Under the pieces are notes generated by a model. That model made no database searches. It was not told where the DNA came from and saw only the letters and a list, made by a program, of their open reading frames with translations. Below are positions 7,289-14,251 of a DNA stretch of 14,251 nucleotides, piece after piece; the first letter of the stretch is position 1; each line of letters starts with the position of its first letter. Origin of the DNA: Thioalkalivibrio sp. (GTDB lineage: Bacteria; Pseudomonadota; Gammaproteobacteria; Ectothiorhodospirales; Ectothiorhodospiraceae). The DNA lies in the NCBI GenBank assembly GCA_003553165.1, contig PUOZ01000117.1, positions 1-14,251 on the forward strand, in the 5' to 3' direction. The position numbers and the translations under genes are program-made.

Positions 7289-7875
7289 TCGATCATCCGC
7301 TCGGGTGGGTCGGGGATCTGTCGCAGCATGGCGTCCAATTCGAACAGGGGCAGGCCCACCACGTTGCTGTAGGATCCGGCCAGGAAGCGGACGAAGGCCG
7401 CTGCCCTGCCCTGGATCGCGTAGGCGCCGGCCTTCCCGAGCGGCTCACCCGTGGCGAGATAGGCCGCGATCTCGTCGGCGCCGATGTCGCGCATCCAGAC
7501 CCGGGTCCTGACTGCATCCAGCCAGGTCGCGCTGCCGCTGCGCGCGAGGGCCAGTCCGCTGTACACCGTGTGTGCGCGGCCCGACAGGCGTTCGAGCATC
7601 GCCGCCGCCCCGGCGGCATCCGCCGGCTTGCCGAGTATCTCCTTCCCGACCGCAACCACCGTATCGGCACCGAGCACCCATTGACCCGGTTCGCTGTCCG
7701 CCAGCGCTCGCTCGGCCTTGCCGCGCGCCAGACGCAACACCAGATCGCGCGCCGCCTCGCCAGGGACAGGGGATTCGTCGATGTCGACCGCGGCGACCCT
7801 GAACGACACGCCGAGCTGCGCCAGCAGTTCCCTGCGGCGCGGCGAGGCGGAGGCAAGCAGCAGGACCCCGCTCAT
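7285..7875 (-). CDS. maf: Maf-family nucleoside triphosphate pyrophosphatase, YhdE type (dTTP/UTP)
   Basis: This house-cleaning enzyme hydrolyses non-canonical or excess nucleoside triphosphates to the monophosphate and pyrophosphate. The 196-residue protein opens with MSGVLLLASASPRRRELL, containing the SASPRR phosphate-binding motif (9-14). It has GADTVV with D71 as the expected catalytic acid, and GEPLGKAGAYAIQG (about 143-156). The GKAGAY-IQG version is typical of the YhdE (dTTP/UTP) subgroup rather than the YceF group; that assignment is from motif memory. The ATG overlaps the rlmH stop (ATGA, 7872-7875). Upstream in-frame extension is shadow sequence of rlmH. It is the last gene of the leuS operon, and its TAG stop overlaps the pilR stop on the other strand. 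There is no Shine-Dalgarno, so translational coupling to rlmH is likely. Confidence 0.94.
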   Translation of the reverse strand: MSGVLLLASASPRRRELLAQLGVSFRVAAVDIDESPVPGEAARDLVLRLARGKAERALADSEPGQWVLGADTVVAVGKEILGKPADAAGAAAMLERLSGRAHTVYSGLALARSGSATWLDAVRTRVWMRDIGADEIAAYLATGEPLGKAGAYAIQGRAAAFVRFLAGSYSNVVGLPLFELDAMLRQIPDPPERMID

Positions 7876-8342
7876 GCGCGGTGGTAGGGGTGGTTGTTCA
7901 GCAACGACCACGCGCGATAGAGCTGCTCGGCCACGAGGACGCGAACCAGCATGTGCGGAAAAGTCAGCGGCGACAGCGACCAGACCCAGTCCGCCCGCTC
8001 CCGAACCGCGTCGTCCAGTCCGGCCGCGCCGCCGATGACCAGGGCGACGTCCCGTCCCGACTGCTGCCAGCGCGCCAGGCGCCCGGCGATGGCCCGGGTG
8101 TCCACGACCTCGCCGCCCTCGTCCAGCGCCACCACCAGCGCCTGCCCGGGAACCGCCGCCAGCAGCGCCTGACCCTCCACCCTGCGCAGCGTGGATGTGT
8201 CCAGTGCCCGGGAGCGGGTGGGGTTGGGCAGGGCCTGCAGCGTCAGGGCCATGTCCCGCGGCATGCGCCCGGCATATTCGGCGAACCCCGTCGCCACCCA
8301 CTCCGGCATCCGCTGGCCAATTGCGAGCAACTGCAGACGCAT
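7872..8342 (-). CDS. rlmH: 23S rRNA pseudouridine-1915 N3-methyltransferase
   Basis: This SPOUT-class methyltransferase modifies pseudouridine 1915 in helix 69 of 23S rRNA on assembled 70S ribosomes, using S-adenosylmethionine. The 156-residue length is normal for the family. The start MRLQLLAIGQRMPEW, the central VVALDEGG (70-77), the SAM-binding-knot VIGGAAGL (about 102-109) and the C-terminal block SLSPLTFPHMLVRVLVAEQLYRAWSLLNNHPYHR are hallmark sequences. The start is supported by a GAGAGG-like ribosome-binding site just upstream. It follows rsfS by nine bases and overlaps maf by four. The rsfS-rlmH pair is a widely conserved ribosome-related cassette. Confidence 0.96.
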   Translation of the reverse strand: MRLQLLAIGQRMPEWVATGFAEYAGRMPRDMALTLQALPNPTRSRALDTSTLRRVEGQALLAAVPGQALVVALDEGGEVVDTRAIAGRLARWQQSGRDVALVIGGAAGLDDAVRERADWVWSLSPLTFPHMLVRVLVAEQLYRAWSLLNNHPYHRA

Positions 8343-8351
8343 TTCGCCCTC

Positions 8352-8753
8352 TCAGCGGCGCATGCGCCGGACCAGGGCCGGCCCGGGAACCGGATCGTCA
8401 GTCGACGCCAGTGTAGTGTCCACGCCCGCATCCTCGGCGAGCCAGAGTTTCTCAAGGTTGTAGAAGTCCCGGACCTTGGGCAGCATCACGTGCACGATCA
8501 CGTCGTTCAGATCCACCAGCACCCATTCCTGACCGTCCTGACCCTCGATCCCGAGGGGCTTCACGCCGGATTCCTTGGCCTTGATCGCCACCGAATCGGC
8601 CAGCGACTTCACGTGCCGGTTCGACGTACCGCTGGCGATGACCATGAAATCCGCGAGCGGGGTCTTGCCCCGCACATCCAGCACGCGGATCTGCTGTCCC
8701 TTCATGTCTTCCAGGGCGCGGGTCACGAGATCGACAAGGCTTTCACTCTGCAT
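8352..8753 (-). CDS. rsfS: Ribosomal silencing factor RsfS
   Basis: RsfS binds ribosomal protein L14 on the 50S subunit and blocks joining to the 30S subunit, lowering translation in slow growth or stationary phase. The 133-residue protein has the typical core: [30 protein letters not shown] in the first half, then [35 protein letters not shown] tail of about 25 residues after LEKLW is variable and probably disordered. The start is supported by a purine-rich AGGAAAG site about seven bases upstream. It lies between nadD (21-bp gap) and rlmH (9-bp gap) in the same orientation. The family is also called RsfA or Iojap-related (formerly YbeB). Confidence 0.95.
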   Translation of the reverse strand: MQSESLVDLVTRALEDMKGQQIRVLDVRGKTPLADFMVIASGTSNRHVKSLADSVAIKAKESGVKPLGIEGQDGQEWVLVDLNDVIVHVMLPKVRDFYNLEKLWLAEDAGVDTTLASTDDPVPGPALVRRMRR

Positions 8754-8774
8754 CGGTTCTTTCCTGGACTGGGG

Positions 8775-9419
8775 TCACTGTGGATCCTCGGTATCGGGTT
8801 GGTAGAGAGCGTGTTCGGTGATGTAGTGCCGCACGCTGTCGGGTAAAAGATAACGGGGGCTACGGCCGGCCCGCAGGCGCTCGCGGATATCGGTCGCGGA
8901 GATGTCGAGCTGCGTCACCGACTGGAAGAAAACCAGTCCGGAGGCCCTGTCTGCCAGTGCCGAAGGCGACTCGGTCGCGGGAGCCAGTCCGAGGTAGGCC
9001 GCGTGCTGCGGAACGGAGCTGCCGGGCCGGTGTGCGACCACGACGTGCGCCAATGCCGGGATCTCCCGCCAGCGATGCCAAGCGTCCAGACCGGCAAAGG
9101 CGTCGAGGCCCATGATCAGCACCAGCGGGCCATCCGATCCGATCTCGCCGCGGAGACTGTGCAGGGTATCGACGGTATAGGACGGCCCGGGACGGTTCAG
9201 TTCCCGGGAGTCGGCCCTGAAACCCGGCACGCCCGCGATCGCGCGCTCGACCATGGCCAGCCGATGTCGGGCAGCGGCCGCCGGAGCACCACGGTGCGGC
9301 GGCACATGACTGGGGATGAAACGCAGCTCACGCAGCCCGAGACACTCGTGCACCTCGAGTGCCGGACGCAGATGCCCGAAGTGGATGGGATCGAAGGTGC
9401 CGCCAAGGACGCCGATCAC
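8775..9419 (-). CDS. nadD: Nicotinate-nucleotide adenylyltransferase
   Basis: NadD joins nicotinate mononucleotide and ATP to give deamido-NAD+, the substrate of the NadE encoded elsewhere in this window. With the GTG start at 9419 the protein has 214 residues. The nucleotidyltransferase motif GGTFDPIHFGHL lies at residues 6-17, right at the N-terminus as usual. Further family features are FIPSHVPPHR, the segment RPGPSYTVDTL, and the C-terminal ISATDIRERL, an ISSTxxR-type motif. An AGGAG sequence lies 12 bases before the GTG, slightly far. The alternative is a TTG at 9509 that overlaps the proA stop and would add 30 residues unlike the family N-terminus; I prefer GTG. The 86-base stretch before it holds a strong hairpin (9453-9474). 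Identity is secure; the start is moderately sure. Confidence 0.93.
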   Translation of the reverse strand: MIGVLGGTFDPIHFGHLRPALEVHECLGLRELRFIPSHVPPHRGAPAAAARHRLAMVERAIAGVPGFRADSRELNRPGPSYTVDTLHSLRGEIGSDGPLVLIMGLDAFAGLDAWHRWREIPALAHVVVAHRPGSSVPQHAAYLGLAPATESPSALADRASGLVFFQSVTQLDISATDIRERLRAGRSPRYLLPDSVRHYITEHALYQPDTEDPQ

Positions 9420-9452
9420 GGGCCCGTGTTGCTCCTGGATCCACGGTGCCCA

Positions 9453-9474
9453 GGAGACACGGGGACCGTGCTCC
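9453..9474 (-). other. Hairpin between proA and nadD
   Basis: On the minus-strand RNA, GGAG-CACGG pairs with CCGTG-CTCC around a three-base loop, giving nine base pairs with one bulged base. No T-run follows, so it is not an intrinsic terminator. It begins 34 bases upstream of the preferred nadD GTG start and could act as a processing or translation-control element. If nadD instead starts at the TTG at 9509, the element would be coding sequence. Confidence 0.4.
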
Positions 9475-9505
9475 CGGGCGAGGGGCGGATCATCGCGGGA
9501 ACCCC

Positions 9506-10798
9506 TCAACTGCGGACATGGCCATCCCCCAGGACGACGTACTTCTGGGTCGTCAGACCCTCCAGGCCGACCGGGCCCCGCGCGTGCAGCTTGTCGGTGC
9601 TGATGCCGATCTCCGCACCCAGACCGTACTCGAAGCCGTCCGCAAAACGCGTGGAGGCGTTGACCATCACCGAACTGGAGTCCACCGCGCGCAGGAAGCG
9701 GCGCGCTGCACTCCAGTCCTCGGTGATGATGCTGTCGGTATGCTGCGAGCCATAGGTGTTGACGTGGTCGATCGCGGCGTCCAGGGAATCCACGACCCGG
9801 ATCGCCAACACCGGGGCAAGGTACTCCTCCGACCAGTCACTCTCGGCGGCGGCCTGGATGTCCGGCAATACCGCCCGGGTGCGCTCGCAGCCGCGCAGTT
9901 CCACTCCGTGCCGGTCATACGCGGCCTGCAGCCGTGGCAGCATCTCGGCCGCGCGCGCGGCATGGACCAGCAGTGTCTCCATGGTGTTGCAGGTGCCGTA
10001 GCGCTGGGTCTTCGCGTTCACCGCCACCGCGAAGGCCTTGTCGGAATCCGCCTGCGCGTCGATGTAGACATGGCAGACGCCGTCCAGATGCTTGATCACC
10101 GGCACCCGCGACTCCCGACTGACACGTTCGATCAGTCCCTTGCCGCCGCGCGGCACGATGACATCCACGTACTCCGACATCTGCAACAACTCGCCCACGG
10201 CCGCGCGGTCGGTGGTCGCGACGATCTGCACCGCGGTCCGCGGCAGCCCCGAGGCCACCAGACCTGCCTGGATGATCTCCGCCAGCGCCTGATTGGAATG
10301 CAGGGCCTCGGAACCACCGCGCAGGATCGTCGCGTTGCCGGACTTCAGGCACAGTGCGGCGGCGTCGATGGTCACATTCGGACGCGACTCGTAGATGATG
10401 CCGATCACTCCCAGGGGCACCCGCATGCGGCCGACCTGGATCCCGCTGGGGCGATAGGCCAGTCCGGTGATCTCACCCACAGGATCCGGAAGGCCGGCGA
10501 CCTGGCGGCAACCCTCGGCCATCGCCTCGATACGGGCGTCGTTCAGGGTCAGACGATCCAGCATCGCGTCGTCCAGACCGCGCGCCCGGCCGGCCTCGAT
10601 GTCGCGCCGGTTCGCCTCGACCAGCGCGCCGCGTTGGCCGATGATCACATCGGCAATGGCCATCAGTGCCGTATTCTTGCGTCCCGACTCCGCCTCGGCC
10701 ACAACGCGTGACGCGGCGCGGGCAGCCCTGCCCAGTGTCTGCATATAGGCGGGGATGTCCGTGACCATGGCTTCAGGCTGCAAACTGACGGCGTTCAT
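9506..10798 (-). CDS. proA: Gamma-glutamyl phosphate reductase
   Basis: ProA reduces gamma-glutamyl phosphate with NADPH to glutamate-5-semialdehyde, the second step of proline synthesis in the cytoplasm. The 430-residue protein belongs to the aldehyde dehydrogenase superfamily. It shows [35 protein letters not shown] (about 128-162), VPRGGKGLI (about 215-223) and the catalytic Cys at 270 in [15 protein letters not shown]. The start ATG overlaps the holA stop (ATGA, 10795-10798), with a GGAGAGAG sequence just upstream. The first dozen or so residues are variable, and an internal ATG at residue 11 is possible. Its substrate is made by ProB, which is not encoded here. A proA next to nadD is also known from Pseudomonas, so the position is not unusual. 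Confidence 0.96.
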   Translation of the reverse strand: MNAVSLQPEAMVTDIPAYMQTLGRAARAASRVVAEAESGRKNTALMAIADVIIGQRGALVEANRRDIEAGRARGLDDAMLDRLTLNDARIEAMAEGCRQVAGLPDPVGEITGLAYRPSGIQVGRMRVPLGVIGIIYESRPNVTIDAAALCLKSGNATILRGGSEALHSNQALAEIIQAGLVASGLPRTAVQIVATTDRAAVGELLQMSEYVDVIVPRGGKGLIERVSRESRVPVIKHLDGVCHVYIDAQADSDKAFAVAVNAKTQRYGTCNTMETLLVHAARAAEMLPRLQAAYDRHGVELRGCERTRAVLPDIQAAAESDWSEEYLAPVLAIRVVDSLDAAIDHVNTYGSQHTDSIITEDWSAARRFLRAVDSSSVMVNASTRFADGFEYGLGAEIGISTDKLHARGPVGLEGLTTQKYVVLGDGHVRS

Positions 10799-11814
10799 GC
10801 GAATTCTCTCTCCATACCCTCCAGAGGGCGGCCCGAAAGGGCCGCGACCAAGTCTAGCAACTGCCTGCCCGCGTTGCCCATTTCCCGGCCCTTGATCACC
10901 CGGTCTACCTGCGCCGCACGCGCCAGCAGGGCGAGCGCCGCCGGCGCGTCGACCCGATCCAGCGCCCTGCGCAGGGCGCCCGCATCCGTGCCCCAGAAAC
11001 CCTTCACCACGTTCGCCGGCGCCTCGCCCGCAGCACGCCGCTGCGCTGCCTGGGCCAGGGCCCGGATGTCACGGCTCAGCGCCCAGAGGATCAACGGCTC
11101 CGGCTGCCCCTCCGCCAGCATCCCACGCAGCATGCGCAGCGCGCGGGCCGTCTGCCCGGACAGCGCCGCGGAGGGCAGCTCGAACAGGTCGAAACGGGCC
11201 ATATCGGCCAGCCCCTGCTGCAGGATCTTGACATCGACCTCGGTGACACCCGCAAGGGCCAGTTTCTCCACCTCCTGCCGCGCGGCCAGCAGATTGCCCT
11301 CCACGCGTGCGGCCAACAGTGCCAGCGCATCGTCATGGATCGTCATCCCCATCCGGGACAGTCGCTCGCGGATCCAGGCTCCGAGGCGTGCGGGCGGGAC
11401 CGGGCGGGCGTGCACCACGATCGCGGCACGTTCCAGCGCCTTGAACCAGGCCGCCCGCCTCATGTCCTTGTCCGGCCGGGGTAGCTGAAGCAGCAGCACC
11501 AGGTCCGATGCCGGCCTTTCCGCGTAACGCTTCAGATGCTCCGCCCCGGCCTTCCCGGGCTTTCCGGAGGGCAGGCGCAGGTCGATCAGTCCGCGTTCGG
11601 CAAACAGCGAACGGTCGCGGATCGCCGCCTCGAAGCCATTCCAGTCGCCCGCCGCAGAGAGGTCGAGTACCGTTCGTGCGGCAAACCCGGAGGCACGGGC
11701 GGCTGCACGGACCGCGTCAGCCGCCTCCAGCCCCTGCAGCGGCTCCTCACCGAGGATCACGTAAACCGGCCGAATTCCACGAGCCAGTTCGCTCTCCAGT
11801 CGTGCAGCGTCCAT
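10795..11814 (-). CDS. holA: DNA polymerase III subunit delta
   Basis: The delta subunit of the clamp loader opens the beta sliding clamp so that it can be loaded onto DNA. From the ATG at 11814 the protein has 339 residues, close to the E. coli length of 343. The N-terminal block [26 protein letters not shown] matches the typical delta start. The stretch [22 protein letters not shown] and the later [16 protein letters not shown] are also characteristic. As expected for delta, there is no functional Walker ATPase site. A TTG at 11832 that overlaps the lptE stop would add six residues and match the touching-gene pattern of this operon; neither start has a clear Shine-Dalgarno. The gene ends overlapping proA by four bases, and its position after lptE matches holA in many gammaproteobacteria. 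Confidence 0.92.
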   Translation of the reverse strand: MDAARLESELARGIRPVYVILGEEPLQGLEAADAVRAAARASGFAARTVLDLSAAGDWNGFEAAIRDRSLFAERGLIDLRLPSGKPGKAGAEHLKRYAERPASDLVLLLQLPRPDKDMRRAAWFKALERAAIVVHARPVPPARLGAWIRERLSRMGMTIHDDALALLAARVEGNLLAARQEVEKLALAGVTEVDVKILQQGLADMARFDLFELPSAALSGQTARALRMLRGMLAEGQPEPLILWALSRDIRALAQAAQRRAAGEAPANVVKGFWGTDAGALRRALDRVDAPAALALLARAAQVDRVIKGREMGNAGRQLLDLVAALSGRPLEGMEREFA

Positions 11815-11828
11815 CGTCGGTGCCGGAC

Positions 11829-12347
11829 TCAATCGCCGGTCCCGCCCTGCCGGCCACGCATCGTGGCCCGCACACGCAGAGCCAGCATCCGGACCAGGTC
11901 GCGGTTCATCGCCCGCGCCAGTTCCTCTTCCCGCTCGCTGCGGGTGAGCACCGACGCTGCGTCGAAGACATAGATCCGGCTGGCCTCCAGGCGACCCAGG
12001 GGCAGTGGCTCCGCCTCTCCGGGCAGCCTGAGCTCGGTATCCAGCACCCGCACCAGTTCGTATTCACTGACACGCGCGGCGCCCGTAACCGACAGGACGC
12101 GCCGCTGTTCGCTCAGGGACAGCACCCGCAGTTCCGCCGCCTCCGGCGAGCCTGCATCCAGCACCTCGGCGCCGCCCGCGCGCAGATTCTGCACCAGCAT
12201 CAGGTAAAGGGGGTCCCGGACACCGAGTCCGTCGATGTGGATCGGATCCAGTTCCGACGGCCAATCCGGTGCGCCGCGCAGCGCGAAGCCGCATCCGGAG
12301 GCGAGAACCGCCGGCAGGAGGACGAAGAGCCGCCGTGCGGGATTCAC
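11829..12347 (-). CDS. lptE: LPS-assembly lipoprotein LptE
   Basis: LptE is an outer-membrane lipoprotein that plugs and stabilises the LptD barrel, which inserts lipopolysaccharide into the outer leaflet. The 172-residue protein begins with a lipoprotein signal, MNPARRLFVLLPAVLASGC, with the predicted lipidated cysteine at residue 19. The -3 position is Ala rather than the preferred Leu, which is tolerated. The mature protein starts CGFALRG, very like the CGF/W-LR start of the family. The rest is variable and was recognised mainly by this motif and by its place between leuS and holA. It starts with GTG overlapping the leuS stop (GTGA, 12344-12347), with no Shine-Dalgarno, implying translational coupling. 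It indicates a Gram-negative cell with LPS. Confidence 0.9.
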   Translation of the reverse strand: MNPARRLFVLLPAVLASGCGFALRGAPDWPSELDPIHIDGLGVRDPLYLMLVQNLRAGGAEVLDAGSPEAAELRVLSLSEQRRVLSVTGAARVSEYELVRVLDTELRLPGEAEPLPLGRLEASRIYVFDAASVLTRSEREEELARAMNRDLVRMLALRVRATMRGRQGGTGD

Positions 12348-14251
12348 GAGGGCTTGGCCACCAGGTTCACGAGCCGGCCGGGGACAACGATGACCTTCAC
12401 CACCGTCTGCCCCTGCAGGTGCCGAAGCACATTGGCATCGGCGCGCGCAGCCGCTTCGACCGCTTCCCGGGGCATGTCGAAGGGGACCCGGATCTGACCC
12501 CGAAGCTTCCCATTGACCTGAACCGCCAGGGTGACTTCGTCGACCGCGAGGGCATCGGTGTCCACGGCGGGCCAGGCGGCGTCGGCGACCAGGCCATCAT
12601 GGCCGAGGGTCTCCCAAAGCGCCTGGGTGACATGCGGGACGATCGGCGCCAGCATCAGCACGATTGCGTTCAGGCATTCCCGCCGCAGGGCCGGTGCCGC
12701 CGGATCGGAATCGGACAACCGGGCGATCTCGTTCAACAGCTCCATGTTGGCGGCGATGGCCGTGTTGAAGGTCTGACGCCGGCCGATGTCGTCGGAGACC
12801 TTGGCGATGGTCTCGTGCAGCTTGCGCCGCAGATCCCGCGCCGGACCGCCCAGGGTGTCGGGACCAGGGCGCACGGCAGCGCTCTGCGAACCGGTGAACT
12901 CGTACACCTGCCGCCACAGGCGCTTCAGAAAGCGATGCGCTCCCTCGACCCCGGAATCCGACCATTCCAGCGACAGGTCCGGCGGCGCGGCAAACATGGT
13001 AAACAGGCGCGCGGTATCGGCACCGTAGCGGTCGATCAGCGCCTGCGGATCGACGCCGTTGTTCTTGGACTTGGACATCTTCTCCATGCCGCCGACCCGC
13101 ACCGGCTCCCCATTGGCGCGTTCCCGCGCCTCGGTCGCGCCATCGGCCGTCCGGCTGACCTCGACGTCGGCGGGATTGATCCAGTCACGACCGCCATCGG
13201 CACGTTCCCGGTAGAAGGTCGGCGCGATCACCATGCCCTGGGTCAGGAGCCGGGTGAAGGGCTCGTCGCTGTTCAGAAGGCCCTCGTCGCGCAGCAGCTT
13301 GTGGAAGAAACGCGCATAGAGCAGGTGCAGCACCGCATGCTCGACACCGCCCACGTACTGATCGACTGGCAACCAGTGGTCGGCGCGGGCATCGAGCATC
13401 GCCTCGCGGTTGTCGGCCGAGCAGTAGCGGGCGTAGTACCACGAAGACTCGAAGAAGGTGTCGAAGGTGTCGGTCTCGCGCCGCGCGGGCCTGCCGCATT
13501 TCGGGCATCCGACCGCGTGGAAGGACGCCAGTTTCGCCAGCGGGGACCCGGAACCGTCGGGAACCACGTCCTCGGGCAGCACCACCGGCAGTTCGGACTC
13601 GGGCACCGGCACCGCGCCGCAGTCGGCACAGTGAATCACGGGAATCGGGCAACCCCAGTAACGCTGCCGCGAGATGCCCCAGTCGCGCAGGCGGTAGTTG
13701 CGGCGGCGGCGCCCGAGTCCGCGCGCCTCCAGGGCCTCGGCGATCGCCGTGAACGCCTCCCGGGACGTCAGGCCGCTAAAGGCGTCGGAGGCCACCAGGC
13801 GCCCGTGCTCGGTGTAGGCGCGTTCGTTGATGTCCCATTCGCCGCCGTCCATCGGCGCGATCACCTGCAGGATCGGCAGCCCGTACTGTCGGGCAAAGGC
13901 GTGGTCGCGCTCGTCGTGCGCCGGAACCGACATCACCGCCCCGGTGCCGTACTCCATCAGCACGAAGTTTGCGACCCAGACCGGAACCTGGGCGCCGGTC
14001 AGCGGGTGCAGCGCCTGGACGCCCAGCGGCCGCCCCAGCTTTTCCATCGTGGCCAGATCGGCCTCGGCCACACCCCGGTTGCGACAGGTCTCGACAAACG
14101 CTGCCAGATCCGGATCGGCTTCCATCAGACGCCCCACCATCGGGTGTTCCGGGGCCAGGGCCAGGTAGCTGACGCCCATCAGGGTATCCGGGCGGGTCGT
14201 GTAGACAGTGAGCTTTTCGCCGTCCGCGCAGAGGAAATCCAGTTCCACACC
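12344..14251 (-). CDS. leuS: Leucyl-tRNA synthetase (partial, N-terminal part outside the window)
   Basis: LeuRS attaches leucine to tRNA-Leu and edits mischarged tRNA. About 636 C-terminal residues are visible; by comparison with E. coli about 230 N-terminal residues, including the HIGH motif, lie beyond the right edge. In the visible part, the CP1 editing domain shows the threonine-rich TVYTTRPDT (about 14-22) and the VPAHDERD loop with the editing Asp. The tRNA/catalytic region has RDWGISRQRYWGCPIP, a cysteine pair CPKCGRP, and ETDTFDTFFESSWYYARY. The KMSKS loop is intact at about 390-394. The C-terminus ends VKVIVVPGRLVNLV, the small domain that touches the tRNA. The frame is open to the window edge, so this is truncation by the window and not a pseudogene. 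It is the upstream-most visible gene of the operon. Confidence 0.97.
   Translation of the reverse strand, partial: GVELDFLCADGEKLTVYTTRPDTLMGVSYLALAPEHPMVGRLMEADPDLAAFVETCRNRGVAEADLATMEKLGRPLGVQALHPLTGAQVPVWVANFVLMEYGTGAVMSVPAHDERDHAFARQYGLPILQVIAPMDGGEWDINERAYTEHGRLVASDAFSGLTSREAFTAIAEALEARGLGRRRRNYRLRDWGISRQRYWGCPIPVIHCADCGAVPVPESELPVVLPEDVVPDGSGSPLAKLASFHAVGCPKCGRPARRETDTFDTFFESSWYYARYCSADNREAMLDARADHWLPVDQYVGGVEHAVLHLLYARFFHKLLRDEGLLNSDEPFTRLLTQGMVIAPTFYRERADGGRDWINPADVEVSRTADGATEARERANGEPVRVGGMEKMSKSKNNGVDPQALIDRYGADTARLFTMFAAPPDLSLEWSDSGVEGAHRFLKRLWRQVYEFTGSQSAAVRPGPDTLGGPARDLRRKLHETIAKVSDDIGRRQTFNTAIAANMELLNEIARLSDSDPAAPALRRECLNAIVLMLAPIVPHVTQALWETLGHDGLVADAAWPAVDTDALAVDEVTLAVQVNGKLRGQIRVPFDMPREAVEAAARADANVLRHLQGQTVVKVIVVPGRLVNLVAKPS

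Noticed and set aside
7876..8301. N-terminal extension of maf to 338 residues
   Set aside because: The extra part is a shadow of rlmH; the conserved Maf start LLLASASPRR begins at 7875.
9359..10711. Plus-strand open frame (450 codons) opposite proA
   Set aside because: Antisense to a complete proA with its catalytic cysteine; its composition is that of a complementary-strand shadow.
11508..12497. Plus-strand open frame (329 codons) opposite holA, lptE and the end of leuS
   Set aside because: Covers parts of three well-supported minus-strand genes; no ribosome-binding site or known motif seen.
1..14251. CRISPR arrays, tRNA or rRNA genes, insertion sequences, integrase or att sites, defence genes
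   Set aside because: No repeat-spacer pattern, cloverleaf-like segment, transposase motif or flanking inverted repeats were seen; the window is filled by recognisable housekeeping and regulatory genes.

Overview
The window is a gene-dense, GC-rich stretch of a gammaproteobacterial chromosome. The gene order leuS-lptE-holA-proA-nadD-rsfS-rlmH-maf, meeting a small zinc-ribbon protein gene plus pilS-pilR and then sucC-sucD-nadE, together with the protein sequences, suggests a member of the Chromatiales/Ectothiorhodospiraceae (Thioalkalivibrio-like). That placement is an inference from recalled gene order and has not been tested by a search. Nothing indicates a mobile element, prophage, CRISPR array or tRNA/rRNA gene. 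No stretch over 300 bases lacks a gene; the largest non-coding gap is about 120 bp.

Layout: (1) Positions 43-3814, minus strand: sucC-sucD-nadE, reading leftward. Succinyl-CoA ligase beta and alpha overlap by four bases, and glutamine-dependent NAD+ synthetase follows after 29 bp. (2) Positions 3815-3935: a divergent promoter region. A sigma70-type promoter points each way, and each -10 element lies 7-8 bp from its ATG, which suggests leaderless transcripts on both sides. (3) Positions 3936-7288, plus strand: a PP0621-family one-helix zinc-ribbon protein, then the sensor kinase PilS and the sigma54-dependent response regulator PilR, the two-component system that controls type IV pilin transcription. 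(4) Positions 7285-14251, minus strand: a long housekeeping operon beginning outside the right edge. It encodes leucyl-tRNA synthetase (5' end missing), LPS-assembly lipoprotein LptE, DNA polymerase III delta subunit, gamma-glutamyl phosphate reductase, nicotinate-nucleotide adenylyltransferase, ribosomal silencing factor RsfS, 23S rRNA methyltransferase RlmH and a Maf-type nucleotide pyrophosphatase. Most of these genes touch or overlap.

How they fit together: most of the window is core metabolism, translation and envelope assembly. NadD and NadE, the last two enzymes of NAD+ synthesis, are both here but in separate minus-strand operons on either side of the pil genes. pilR and maf converge and share the four-base palindrome CTAG as overlapping stop codons, so no terminator separates the two transcription units. 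I found no undescribed multigene system. The most interesting points are the back-to-back leaderless promoters, the uncharacterised small protein tied to PilSR, the terminator-free convergent junction, and RNA hairpins in the pilS-pilR and proA-nadD spacers.
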